From positions 2,046,001 through 2,110,000 of the forward strand of contig JACZZP010000009.1 in the NCBI GenBank assembly GCA_015183035.1: DNA of 64,000 nucleotides. The letters run 5' to 3'. Position 1 is the stretch's first letter, and each line of letters opens with the position of its first letter. Under the pieces are notes generated by a model. That model saw nothing but the letters and a program-made list of their open reading frames with translations, was not told the DNA's origin and did no database searches. The position numbers and the translations under genes are program-made. Below, in pieces: positions 22,153 to 34,859 of the stretch. Source of the DNA: Meloidogyne chitwoodi (Eukaryota > Nematoda > Chromadorea > Rhabditida > Meloidogynidae).

Positions 22153-22983
22153 TTACATAAATTTATAACTAATTTTTTTAATTAGACCCATCAAGAAGTA
22201 GCCGATGATATTAGGAAGGAAACTGCGAACAGTACTAGCTGCAGGTGGTGGTGCAGTCGAAGTTAGTTGATGATGATAAATTGTTTGAGGAGGTTGATAT
22301 TGCTGCAAATGATGTGTAGGTGGTCGTGGCATTTGAATAGCAGCCGCTGATTGTTGTTGTACAGTTGCAGCATCAGCCATCATTGAAGGATTCATTTGTT
22401 GTTGTTGCTAAATTCAAGAAAAATAGTATAAATAAAAAATTTATAATTTTGAAAACCAATTGGTTAGCAGCAGTATAATTGTTGTTGAAAGGAATGAACA
22501 CTAATGTTGTTGTTTGGCCTGTAATAATATAATTTAAAATTATAAAAATTTTACAAATTTTAATTACCCGTGAGGATTCAACCTAAGCATCAGATGATGA
22601 GTTGATATGAGAAAATTGTTGCATCATTGGTGGTTGCTGCGAAGGATGTGGTGGGTGCTGTGAAGAGGTGATGGTTGCTGTGAAGGAGATGGTGGTTGAG
22701 GTGAAGGAGGTGGTTGGTGCTGTGAAGGTGGTGGTGCGTGCTGTGAAGGTGGTTGAATCTTCTTTGAAGCGGCCACAGATGCAAAAGTTTTAGTTTTTGG
22801 CGGTTGTTCAATAATTGCTGCTGAATTAGCAGTTGTCCCAAGAGTTAAGGTTCTGTTATTATGCTCTAACGATGGCCAACTCGAAGTGTTAGCTGCTGGA
22901 GACTGCGCCATTGAAGATGGAATAATTGAATTTTTAACAGTGTTGGCAGATTTTAAAGTTGATTGCTCGTAGACATGGCACAA
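22153..22983 (-). pseudogene. Pro/Gln/Ser-rich coding remnants, frame disturbed
   Basis: Several exon-like pieces on the minus strand. The first (22983-22624) reads SSWPSLEHNN, TKTFASVAASKK and a run of SQHxPPPSQ repeats. The repeat pattern then continues in another frame (SQQPPMMQQFSHINSSSDA, then a stop near 22590), which suggests a one-base frameshift. A second piece (about 22520-22153) reads NNNYTAANQL spliced to QQQQMNPSMM and PRPPTHHLQQYQ. The low complexity resembles RNA-granule or scaffold proteins, but no family is assigned. Confidence 0.4.
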
Positions 22984-23144
22984 TTTTCTATAATATCAAA
23001 AATCTATTTTATTATAAATTTGTAGAATCATGCCCAATAAGGAGGAAGTTCGAAATTAAATCAGACTGCATAAATTGGCTAATATTGCAGCAAAGAGCAG
23101 GCAGGATTGGCTAAAAAATCACATTCAAATACAAAATTCTAAAA

Positions 23145-24863
23145 TCAAAAATTTAAACCTTTAATAATATCCCGAAATACAACAAGTAATTTATGAAGAG
23201 CACTATTGTCCATAAGATTCTCAGAGATGGATGGATAACGAGTGAAGAGTATACGAGCTTCAGTAATTTTCACTTTTTCACAAAAACGATCAAAAAATTC
23301 TTTATGAGTGTCGCTTGAATAAAAATTATGCCAATCAGAGTTTCGTAAATAATACTCCTTGCTCTTTCCATAAACCAAACTATATGAATCAATTTCAAAA
23401 CAAAAGCGGCCAAGTTCAGTCAAGATGTAATCATCTTAATTTAAAATTTTGTCAGTTTTTAATAAAAGTATCAACCCAAATTTGAATTAAAAATACCTGA
23501 GATTTTTAGTCCTTTAGAGAATGTGATAACCTCCATAATATGTTCAAAACAATTTAAAAAAGGTAAAGAAGACACACACATATCACCAGCCTAAAAAACA
23601 AATTTAAACAATTTTTAAAAATTAAACCGAATCATCGTCAGAAATTAACTGCAAGTTTTTCATCATTTCAAGAAATGTTCCTTCCTCAAAATTGCCATCC
23701 GCTGCATTTTGAATCTTTCTTGACAGTTGCGGATTATAGCCTCGTATACTAACTAAAAATAAGAAGAGAAATTGAAGAAAATACATTAAAAAGCATACAT
23801 TAATAGACAAATTGTATGATTTTGCAAAAGAAAGCGCATCATCAAAATATTTCAAATCCAAAAGACGATGCAAATGAGTAAGTGGTTGAGAATGATTAAC
23901 AAAGCAAAGAAAGACCATATCAGGACTATAAGTGAATTAATTCATTTGAGTTAAAACCTATTGGGCATTAGGTTTAAATGAATATAATTAGAAATCATAA
24001 ACACTTTTTCAAAACTAAAATTTAATGGATCAAGGGGTAAAACAGGTCAAACAACAGTCTAATTCACATATATACCTCTTGTCAGAACAAGCATCACCAT
24101 AAACAATGCTACTATCATCATTTGGAGTTGAATGATTTATCATCATGGTGTGCATAGAACAAACTTTTATAAACTGAACCTTCTTTTCGTTTGCCTGGCG
24201 AATCAAAAACTAAAAAAATTTTATAATTAATAACAAAAAAATGTTCGAAAAATACAACCTCAACTACATTGTTTTTTGTCAAAACTTTTAGCAAAAGTTT
24301 AACATCAGAAGCAAAATCGCAAAAATTCTCCACATCCAAAAAATCAAAATCCAAGACTTGAACAGTTCGTCTATTAGTTTTCAAATTCAATGTGAAGCAA
24401 AGAATAAGATTTTGGTCATAAAATTGAAGCTGATCAGCAATTAATGCCAGAACAAAAGAACCAATGTTTTTGACCATTTTGACTGGATTATCAATCTTGA
24501 AAAGAGGAGAGAAGCAATCAGCATCTTCAAAATTGTTATTATCATCCTCAGGGTAAACAGAAATTGAAGTAACAAAACCAGTATTTTGGGGAAACTGAAA
24601 AAAATAGAAAAAATTATCTTAAGAAATCATACCAAAACAAAGTTTGTCAAAAAAGCCAAAAAATGATATTTTAAGGTTGAAGCAATCCAAAAGTATAGGA
24701 CTAACTCAACAGAAGAAAAATTTTCACGAAATTCCGTTTCATCACGAATTGAAAAATCAAATGCAGGGATTGAAACAAGATGTAGAACTGCCTTGTCGTG
24801 GTCCAAAATACATGTGGAATAAGAGTTTGGATTTGAGACAATGCAAATTGAGCAGTTTTCCAT
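23145..24863 (-). pseudogene. Truncated ROD/KNTC1-like gene, N-terminal region only
   Basis: From ATG 24863: exon to about 24630 (MENCSICIVSNPN), exon from 24598 (FPQNTGFVTSISVYPEDD to TKNNVVE), a short exon giving FLIRQANEKKV to YGDACSDKR, then SPDMVFLCFVNHSQPL with LDLKYFDDALSFAKSYNLSIN, an NPQLSRKIQNAADGNF exon, AGDMCVSSLPF, and DDYILTELGRFCFEID to KITEARILFTRY. The beta-rich start followed by the 'ALxFAxxYxL' helical repeat and a 'SDWxxF ... ITEARxLFxRY' block recalls ROD (KNTC1), the kinetochore RZZ subunit. That protein is about 2000 residues; here it stops after roughly 450. Around 23760 the frame before (LVYEAIIRNC) and after differs, so a frameshift or an odd splice is needed. Family call tentative. 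Confidence 0.42.
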
Positions 24864-24899
24864 TGGTGAAAGAACAGACTAATCAATTTAAAGAATGAA

Positions 24900-26079
24900 T
24901 GGTAAACTCGCGAATGTTCTTTACATAAATCAATAAAAAGAGACGCGACGTTTCTTGCTAGGAAAAAATAAAAAGTAAAAAGAAACGTAAAAAGAAATAT
25001 TTGAATATTTATAAATTAAAAAAGAAAATGTTTGATGGGATGAAAAGGGAAAAGGAAAAGAAAGCATAAAAATTTAATACTATTTCTTTTTCTCAGGACA
25101 AAAGAGCAAAATTTTACTTTTTAGCCTCCCTCACAGGGCTGGGTCGGGAAGGTTCGAAATCGAAATTTGTTAATTTCGCGAAATCGAAATTATTCGAAAG
25201 AAAATGTCTGTCACCCCCTTTATGTTAAAAGAGCACAATAGAAAGGATATGATTAGTTAATATATTAATTTAGTAGGTTTAAATCAAAAATCTTCTCCTT
25301 TTTAATTAGAATATATTTAATTTCAAAAATAGATCAAAACCTTTTTAAAATTAATAATAAAAAAATAGTTGGAATAATTTCTCAGATATTTTTAGAAAAT
25401 TACTTATATAAATTAATTTATTAGGATTAAAAATTGAATCTTCTATTTTTAAAATAAATTTATATATTCTTATAGCATAAAGAATGGAGCAATTATATAG
25501 AAAGAACAAAATATTAACTCTTTTAAAAAATTAATTTAGAGCAAAGAAGGTATTTTTAAAATAATAATAAATAATAGATCCAAACTAACAAAAATTATCG
25601 AAATTAAATAACAAACAATGTCAATGTTCTGATCTATTTATTTATAATTAAATGCCGTTTCCATAAAATTAAATAGAAAAATCGTTTAGCAAAAATTACA
25701 AATATGTATGTAAGCGGCAATGGATCACAAAACAGGTAAGAACAAAAAAAGAATAATAACCAGAAAATAAATATTAAAAAGAGCAAATAGTTAAACACGT
25801 CAATTTATGAGTCAACGGAAAAAATTTCGAAAAGATGTCGTGGTCTTAATCCTCAGAAATTCGCCCTTTTATCAAAAACGCACAGTGATCATATAAAACT
25901 AAATTTCTTAACTATATATTGAAATCAAAGTTTCAGGCAAACATAAAAAAGTTAAATAAAAACCTTTATATTCATTTAGTTTGTTTAGAAGTCACTCCTT
26001 TTGTTTGTTGCTTATTGGTGGATTTGAAATATTTTCAACATTATTACCACATTGACGTGCAACATTTCCATTAATAACT
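24900..26079. other. Intergenic stretch with a hAT-like end
   Basis: AT-rich. At 25135-25150, CAGGGCTGGGTCGGG followed by a GAAATCGAAATT palindromic patch looks like one end of a hAT-type element, but no matching end or target duplication was found. Confidence 0.3.
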
Positions 26080-26546
26080 TTATTTCCATTTACAAATGTA
26101 GAGCATTCTTCCCTGAAGGTGGTTGTCGTCGCCTTGGTGCAACAATTGCATTTGAGTTAATATCAGCCAACAAAGCTGGGCAATTCCTTTAGCTTTTAAT
26201 GACTCAAAAATGTTGCGTTGAATTTCAGCTAGCTGGTCAGGAGCAATAGAATCAGATTTAAGCACAAATCCATTTTCTCCGACTTGAGCAATCGAACCCT
26301 TATCTGAAGTATTTTAACAAATTACTTAAGATTATAAGAATAACCTTGAATAATAGGGCTAATTTGTCCGCCTAAACCAGAATCCATAGAGCTAACCAAA
26401 CTTGGAGGACAGTTAGAGCGACGCACAGCTTGGCGCACAGAAGGAACGACAGCATTTTTGTTGTCGTTATTTTCTTTTTTCTGATCCTCTGGTGATTTTT
26501 TGCTATTGTCAAGAATATTCCTCTTCTTCATTAATTCATTCTCCAA
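26080..26546 (-). pseudogene. Unrecognised coiled-coil protein, frame disturbed
   Basis: Exon 1 (about 26640-26340) reads ETISQLQKHLKQRSKLFW, LENELMKKRNIL, then PSVRQAVRRSNCPPSLVSS and SGLGGQISPII. It is joined to a second exon reading KGSIAQVGENGFVLKSDS and DQLAEIQRNIFESLKAKGI. After that the natural-looking continuation (ALLADINSNAIVAPRRRQ) lies in another frame, so one base seems lost. In exon 1 the frame is also closed upstream by TAA with the first Met inside (26546). I cannot assign a family. Confidence 0.4.
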
Positions 26547-26923
26547 GTCAACAATTGTCCAAAACAGTTTACTACGTTGTTTTAAATGTTTTTGGAGTTG
26601 AGAAATTGTTTCATTGATTGTTGGAAGTGATTATTCTAGAAATTCATTTTAAAAGAAAAAATAATTTAAAATAATAAACGACTCTATTAAAATAGTCTTT
26701 ATTTATAAATAGTCTAAAGAATTAACAAAAAAATTTAACTAATTACACAGATAAAAGTAAATTAAAACAAGAGAAATGAAAAAATTAAATATACCAGAAA
26801 GGCTCGAACCACACCATTTGTTGAATTTTATTACATATAATTAATTTTTAAAATTTTTATTTATTTTTAACTTTAAAAATTATAAAATATCCCCAAAAAA
26901 AGTAAAAAAAAAATTAATTTTAT

Positions 26924-27526
26924 TTATTTATCATTATTTTCCTGTTCATCTTCCAATTGAATATTATCACCAAATTTAGCATAAAGAATAGAACGAAGTT
27001 CCTAAAATATTAAAAAAATAAATATTTAAAAAAATATTTGAAAGAAACCTTCATTTCAGTCTCCAAACAACCAATTTTCTTAACTAAACCATCTATTTGA
27101 CGTTTAATATGTTCTTTACGTATTTCTAACATTTTATTTATTTTATCCTAAATTAATTTTAAATAAAATTAATTTATTTAAAAGTAAATAAAATTAATTT
27201 TAAAAAATTCTTTACTTGATCTTGATGAACAAAAATGGATCCAACAAGTATAGGAATTGATTCTACATCATCCAAAAGCATTAATTCATTTTCAGCATCA
27301 ATTAAATTTTGTGATGTATTGTTTAAAAAGGACAATTGATCCTTGAAAAAAAATATTTTAATTTTTTAAAATATTAAATAAAAATATATATTTTTAATTA
27401 AAAAAAATATACTTTATTCTCCAAATAAGATTTATGTAAACGAGCAAATTTATTAATTTGTTGTTGATCTTCTGCTGTAGGAACATTCTTTACTGTCTCA
27501 CTACCACTTACTGAAACACCAACCAT
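26924..27526 (-). CDS. pfd-4: Prefoldin subunit 4
   Basis: Four exons, 27526-27413, 27341-27216, 27147-27049 and 27001-26924, all in phase, encoding 138 residues. Prefoldin is a cytosolic hexameric chaperone that hands unfolded actin and tubulin to the TRiC/CCT chaperonin; subunit 4 is one of its beta subunits. Visible family features: EDQQQINKFARL in the N-terminal helix, the hairpin NLIDAENELMLLDD with IPILVGSIFV, and the C-terminal helix ending ILYAKFGDNIQLEDE. The length fits the family (about 130-150). A broken copy of its 3' end lies at 16.7 kb. Confidence 0.9.
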
Positions 27527-27925
27527 TTGGAATATTTTATCTTTTTTCTTTAAGTATTTATAAAATTAATTATATAATAAAATAAATTAATATATTAAAT
27601 TAAAAATAAAATAATTGAAGATAAAATAACAAAAATTAAAAAATAATATTTTTATAAATTTATCACATAAAATTAAAAAACAATAATAAATATTTATAAT
27701 TTGTCCAAATAAATAAAGAGAAAATCATAAAAAAATTCTCTGATAATTTTTAAAAATGATGCTAAAAATTAGAAAAAATAAAAAACAAAAAAATAATTAA
27801 AATTAATTATTTATTAAGATTTGGGCCAATAATAATAATAAAATAAAGTCAACCTGTCTAATTTAAGTAAATATAAATATAATTTTTATTTTAATAAATT
27901 GAATTCAAAAAAATGTTCTCTTTAA

Positions 27926-30900
27926 TTAATTTATTGGAGCAAATAAAGATATTGATGAGCTATTTTTAGTCATATTTTTTTGTTTTAATAAATGAGAAGA
28001 AATTGATGGAGGACCAGTTTTTAATTGAAAAGCATTTTCTAATTCACGAAATATAACACTAACAGTGTGTCTAAAAAGGTTTTAATATTTTATTTTAAAT
28101 ACATATTTACAGTTTTAACTCTCGTTATAATGACACCATAAAATATAGGGAGAAACAAAAAATAAATAAATATACACCCCCATTGACAGGTCTAAAATGA
28201 ATTTATCCTCTCCAAAAACAAAATCGGGATAATGGCATAATTATAAAAAAGACCTGTAATTTAGGGAAGCATTATAAAGAGAGTCAAAATAAATAAAATA
28301 TTATTTTTTAAATAAAAACCTTTCTTCTGAAGTAATTAAAGGTCTTGAAGAAGCTAGAGCTGCAACTTCTTTCTGTTTTCTTCTTCTAAGTCTCTCAAGC
28401 GGAGGAATTATGCTATTTATTGAAGAAGAGGAGGAATCTGAAGATTCATCGTCTTCTTTATATTTTTTATTTATTTCTAAAAAATTAAGAAAATATATAT
28501 TTTAATTTAAAAAAATAAACCTCTATAATTTTCATTATTATTATTATCTTCACAAGAACAACAACAACGCTTTCTTTCTAAATTTTCATTTTCATCATCA
28601 TTAATACATTCCAAATGCATTACATGTCCACAAGCAAATAAATAAAATGATTTAATAATACGTTGATCACATTTATAACATTTTAATAATAAAGGATCAG
28701 ATTGTTGAAGTTGTTGATTATCATTATTATTTTGATTATTATTAGAAGAAGAAGGATGATTATTTGTTGTTGATTTGTTTGGCAAAATTATAGTTTGAGA
28801 AAATGCCCCTCTAAAAATATTTATTAAATAAATATATTAAAGTTTTATAAGTCATTATTATAATACAAAAAATCCTTCTTCTAAAATATCCAAAGATAAA
28901 TAAAAAATTTCAAACTTTTTTAAAGCAATTTTAGTCCATTTATCAAACAATTCTTTTCTAACACAATCTCTAGTTGCACGTTGCATAATTTGGCGTAAAG
29001 ACTCTTGATGATCAATTTCACGAAGTATTCCAAGTAAATCAATTAATGTTGGAAAAACATTTAACTTTAAAATATAATTAAATATAAATATAATAAAATA
29101 ATATTATACATGTTCAAAAAAACATTCAAGTAATTTGACATATTCTCGACGAACAATAAAAATATAAGCACAAATATGAATACTAAAATTAAAAAAAAAA
29201 CAAAATTAAATTTTTAATAAAAAATTTTTAAAATATTTTTACTATGGCACAGGCTGAGCAATTTCCAATATTTTATCCAAATCAATTTCAGGAACAAGTC
29301 TTAGCAATTCAACGGTACTCTGTTCAGCAATTTTTTGAATACGAAGGCAGGGAAATGCTACACGACGTAAAAAAACTCGTTCAATGAGCTTAAAAAAATT
29401 AAAATTAAAAAAAATTCTTTCCAAAATTTCAAATATTTTCCAAAAAACAACAATTTTAGTTTTATAAAAATTAACAGATTAAGTCCTCTTTCCCCAATTT
29501 AAACTAACTTTTGTAAATAAATAAACATCTTTAGGTATAGCTTCTTTTTGTAATAATCCAATAATAAAAGTAATAAGTAAAGGGCCAAGTTCATTTATTA
29601 AATCTAAATTATTATTGTCCTCTTCTTCTTCTTCAACACATTTTGATACGAGCATATCAACAAGGCGTTTAAGACGACCTTATTTTAAATTTAATTTTTA
29701 TTAGAAATTTTAAATATTTAAAAAATAATAACCTTCACATTTAGAAAATACAGGAGCATCAGCACAAGTACTAATTACATTAAAAAATTGTTGAGCATCA
29801 AATTTTAACAAAATATTCAAATGTGGAAAGGTTTGTAGTTCATTAGAGATTGTACCGTTATTTTCTTTATATTTTGATTGTGAGGTACTAGATAAATGTT
29901 CATCAGTTGAAAAGGATGGACGTAATTGTACAAGAAACTGTGAAAATTATTTTAGGTAACAAAAAATTAAAATAATCAAAAAAACCTTGTAAGTTTCAAG
30001 TGGTACTGTTAAAGTTAAATTTTCATCAGGTAATTCACCATATGGATAAGCACGGCCAGCCAAACAACAACTTAAATATAACAAAAGTTTGTTGCCTTGA
30101 ACTATCTCATGGTCAGAAAGAACTTGTTTAGATACAAAACGATTAAGAAGTTCAAATTGTTCCTAAAATAATAGAAAAAATAAGTTAAAAAATTAAAACA
30201 AACAATTAAAGGAGTAATATAATCTCTCATAACATTGTTCAACACATAACAGTTTGCATCAAAAAGTTGATGTTCTCGACAAGCACTCATAACCTTTAAA
30301 TATAAAATTTTGAAAAACAAATAATTCTTTTTAAAAAACCTGATGTAAATCCATTGATTCAACAGGAAGTCGAATAACACTTTGCTCAAATTGAGGTATT
30401 TGTCCTTCAGTAAGTAAATAATTTAAGTAATCATTAACTAAAGATGGAGGAGGTTCATCTAAAGCATTTTCTAATACAAATTCCTTTAAAATATTTATTT
30501 TAATAAAATAATAAATTTAAAAATAAACCTCAAGCATTTCAAGAAAAGTAGAACGGCAGAGAGTGTCTTTTTGTACACGAGAATAAATAGTATCATAAAG
30601 TAAATTGAAGTGACTAGTTAAAATGCAAGAATGGATGAGAACGTGGAAATTTCTCTAAAAAATAAATTAATTATTTAAAAGAAAAGGTATTATTTCAATT
30701 TAATTTTAATATAAATTTAAAAGCTTAATATAATAAATAAACCTCTCACTTTATAATAAATTATCAATTCATCAATATGTCCAGAATCAATACCATCCAT
30801 TGTTTGTTCGAGTAATTGTTCAACTAAACTTTGAATTCTACGGAATGCATTAGCACGAAAATTAGCAGTTGTATTTGTAGTTGAGTTTGTTGTTCGATCT

Positions 30901-33026
30901 GCTAATTTACCACAGAAAACGTCAACTACAAACATTAGAGCAGAACAAAAATCTGATCTGAAACAAATAATATAGCAGTTATAATTTTAGGAAAAAATTT
31001 AGAAAAAAATTAAATTTCCAAAAAAACCTTTTAATTAAAGAATCAAGTTGTTCATTCTGATCAATTAGTTGTACATGAAAAAGGGCATCATCACCTAAAA
31101 GATAAAGATGATTATCCTCTGGATGCCTAACAAATGTGTGATAACAAATTGAATCAGCTATATGTAACATTGCCTATAAAATTTGTTAAAAATTAATAAA
31201 TTTTATAAAAAAACCTCACTTTGCTAACATTACAACCAGTTGCTAATCCTTTAAAATCAGCATTATTGTAAACTAATTTGACATTTTCGGATATATCCAA
31301 AACAACAGAAGGAGTAACAGATAAAGTTAAAGTAGCTGCTGAAAATTTTAAAAATTAGTATAAAAATATTTTTAAAAATTTTCAAATATTTTATAAAAAA
31401 AACAAAAAAAAACAAACATTTTTGATGATTTTGAAAATTATTTTGCTTTTCATAAAAATGTTGTATTTCCACAAGTTGTAATTGTTCAGTAGTTGTTTCT
31501 TCTGCAATACACAGTGCAAGTAAAGAAAAGTCATTAAGCCTTTTTAAATTAAATAAATAAATTTTTTTTTAATATTTTTACCATTTTAAATTAATTAAAG
31601 GAGAAGAAAATTTTAAAATTTGTAAAATAGGAAAGACCAAATCACCACCAACACGTTGTTTAATTTGATAAATTCTTGCTTCATCATCTCTTGCTATACA
31701 AAGACGTAAAGAAAAGGTTCGAACATTCGATAATGGCTAAGAAATAAATATTTTAAATTTAAGTAATTGAATTTAAATAATGTCACAAAATAATATTAAC
31801 CTGTACAATTTGTTCACGCCAATCGATTAAAGGGGGAGACAGAGCAGAACCATGCAAATTTAATTGACTAAAGGCAGCACCACGTCTCCTAACTGAGAGA
31901 AGAAATATTCTATGAAAAGTGGCCAAAATAAGAAGCTCTATTGAATTATCAGAGGAATGGACAAAAGAAATACTAAAACAAGAAAATTTGAATTAAAATA
32001 ACGAAAAAAACAATAAACATACTTAAGTACTTCTCCTTTACAACCAGTGAAAATGCAACGAACATTTCCATCCAATTTTAAATTAAATCGTCTTTTTTCA
32101 CGAAATTCATAAACATTACCACCGTTATCAACAATTAAAAGTATGTTACTTCTAAAATTAAAATAAAAAAAATTAATTTTATTATCATCTGCTCCAAAGT
32201 TTAATTTTAAAAATTAAAGCAAACCCTTTGCTTTAATATTTTTTCTAATAATTTACAAAACTCAAAAAAACCTTGATATATATTTTAAATGAATTAATCC
32301 ACGTCCAGGTTGTACAACATCATTAGATTTAAAAATAAATTTATTATTTACATTTTCTTTTGTAGTTAAAGCAAAAATAAGTAAAGCGCCAGTACTAAAC
32401 CCAATAGCCAATCGAGATTGGTCTATTGAAAAATCCATACAAGAAATTGAGCCAAATGCTAAATAAAAAATAATATAAAGTTAAAAACAGTAAATAATTT
32501 AAAAATAAATAATTTACAAGAATCGCCTGAATCAATTGAACGAATTAAATTTTGAGTTCCTTCCTTTTTGAAAATTAAACAAAATCCTTGTGATGTGCCA
32601 ATAGATAAAAGTCTCTTTCCAATGCAAAGTGAAGTTAAATGACCATAATTAGGTTGAGATTTTCGACAAGAGTCTATTTGTTTTGAAATTATATCTTAAA
32701 AAGAGAAATTTAGTTTTAGCGAAAAGAAAATTATTTTCGACCTTTTAATCGACAAGTCAATATATCCGTTCAACAGACTTTTAGATTTTAAATTAAAAAA
32801 TAATTAATAAACCTTCTTTCCTCAGCAATAATGTCGAATCAAGATTATAATTTTTTGTTAATTCTGCTGGTACAGATCCATATCGTCCCATTGGAAGAAT
32901 TTCTTGTTCAGTAAAATCAATTGCTGATGAACACGAAGTTTCTGAGTCATAAGATGAAGGAAATGGGCTAATTGAAAAATCACCAAATAATTTATCAGAA
33001 TCATCGTTAAATTGTAGGAATTCCAT
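27926..33026 (-). CDS. vps-8: VPS8-like CORVET subunit
   Basis: About twenty short exons from ATG 33026 to TAA 27926. VPS8 is the CORVET-specific subunit that binds Rab5 and tethers early endosomes. The N-terminal part has beta-propeller strands (LTSLCIGKRLLSIGTSQGFC; SCMDFSIDQSRLAIGF; VRCIFTGCKGEVL). Then come the family block FVRHPEDNHLYLLGDDALFH with LDSLIKRSDF, and a long helical region where MFVVDVFCGKLADR and the RRIQSLVEQLLEQ helix can be read. The C-terminus carries a RING-type motif (CYKCDQRIIKSFYLFACGHV with MHLEC, about 28690-28600) and an acidic stretch. The Asn/Gln-rich spacer before the RING is probably lineage-specific. No stop or frameshift seen. Confidence 0.85.
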
Positions 33027-33368
33027 ATTTTCTAAAAATAAGAAAAATAAAAATATTAATTGTAAGTCTCCAATAAATGAATAAGAAGAAAAAAATTAAT
33101 CTAAAATATATTATATGAAGTTTTAACAAAATACATTCAACATTATTTTAAAGTTTTGAGACATCATTTATCGAAAAAACAAAATAATTAGACCAATAAA
33201 AATAAAATGTACATATCATCAAAGAATGTATATAATTTAAAATTAAAATCCATGCAATAACTTAATGGAAAAAATTCTAGTAAAAAATATGTTATATTTT
33301 GAATTAAGTAGATATTCTCAAATCCAACCATGAGTCTTTAAGGAAAGTAAAAAATTAAAAAATAAATA
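33027..33368. other. Short intergenic region
   Basis: AT-rich spacer between two minus-strand genes; nothing else recognised. Confidence 0.4.
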
Positions 33369-34859
33369 TCAAAAACTAACTTTGAATTCGTTACTCAAAA
33401 CTTCATTAAGAAAAGCAGAAGCAGAACCTTCTTCCAATAATTGAAAACTAAATTCTGTTGATGTAGGTAAACGTTCAGATAATAGAATTCTACCCTCTGG
33501 TGCCATATCCAAATATCTAAAAAAATTTGTTGATGATTCTATTCAATAATTAAAAGATACTTTTTTACTGTCTGCATAAATTGATAAAGAAAAACAAAGC
33601 AGCAATTAACATTTACACCAGACATTGATAAATTGTTTGTCAAAACACCCAAATCAAGTAGTTCAACTTGATTTAATCTGTCTAAAAAATATTAATTAGA
33701 AATAGTTAAAATACAAAAAATACTATTTTCATGGACGCCAACAGCCAATTGTTTAATTCCAACTAAATAAGCTTGGATCCACCATCTTAACACTGAAAAT
33801 TACAAATTTATTTATTCTTAAATTTTTTAAAATAAAACCTTTTTCACTAAATCCCTGACCAAAGCCAACCATTTTGTATTGTGTTTTAAGCTATAAAATA
33901 TATAAATTAAATATAAATATAAAAAACCCCTAAATATTGCCCAGACGATGGCATGATACAATCAATTTCAGCACCATAAAATAAACGAAAACTAGAATCT
34001 TTATCATCTGTTTGAGAAGGCGATTTAATTGTAGCTGAAAAATATAAATTAAAACCAAATAAAAAAACTTGTAAAAACCTTTAAATACTCCAATAAAATC
34101 AGGTTTAACAGAAACATTCTCTTTAAAATCAGGTTTCTTTCCTTCGACTTTTGTAGTAACAATTTGTTTGAATTTGTGAGTTTCATAACACATACGGCTA
34201 TGTCTTTCACTCATAGTTTCTTCTTTTTTAATTCTTTTATCAGTATAATATTCACGAATAAAATAAACACCTAATTTTTTAAGTAAATAAAATTAACAAA
34301 AATAAACCTTTAAATTTACAACAAGTAAGTTTCATCCCAACAGAATGTTGGATGGAATCATAGCAAGAAAGCATTATACGCATAAGAGTACCACGAAAAG
34401 TAACAAAATCACTGTTATGAATTTGCTAAATTATTTTATCCAAAAACAAAAATAAAAAAATACTTCTTTCAAAATCGTATTTGGTAGTGCAATTGAAGAA
34501 ATCCAACGAGTTAAAAAAATAATACCAATATCCTCCCTCTCTTTAATAATTTCCTTTTTGTATCCATCAGATAATTTTGCATTGATTGGAGTTTTTCTAC
34601 CTTTACCAACAGCAGATTCATAAAAATAACGAGCTTTAGAACGACCAAGAATGGGGTAACCATTATTATCCAGAGAGAATTCGGCAACACGTACTGAATA
34701 TTAAAAAATTTCGAAATATTAGAATCAAGTTTTCAATACATTTTTATCCAAAAATAAAAAAAGAAAAAAACCTGGCTCTGTAAGCAAATTAGTCTTCTGA
34801 TCGATGTGTTGCAAGTATAGGGGATCTGAAGAAATACTTGGAAGCTTCAAACATGCCAT
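33369..34859 (-). CDS. DXO/Rai1-like (DOM-3 family) protein, copy B
   Basis: Exons run from ATG 34859 to TGA 33369, with the same intron positions as copy A at 13.2-15.0 kb. Landmarks: NGYPILGRSKARYFYE, FVTFRGTLMRIMLSCYDS, GVYFIREYY (motif II intact, G...E), CYETHKFKQIVTTKVEG, GAEIDC (motif III E-x-D intact), QYLGLKT (motif IV, usually E-L-K, here G-L-K), RWWIQAYLVGIKQLAVGVHE and RLPTSTEFSFQLLEEGSAS. Family enzymes decap and digest faulty RNA 5' ends. Copy B keeps more of the active-site residues than copy A but shares the motif IV Glu to Gly change, so activity is uncertain. Confidence 0.78.

Noticed and set aside
22590..22841. His/Leu-rich minus-strand open frame
   Set aside because: Out-of-frame reading of the SQHxPP repeats in the overlapping P/Q-rich exon.
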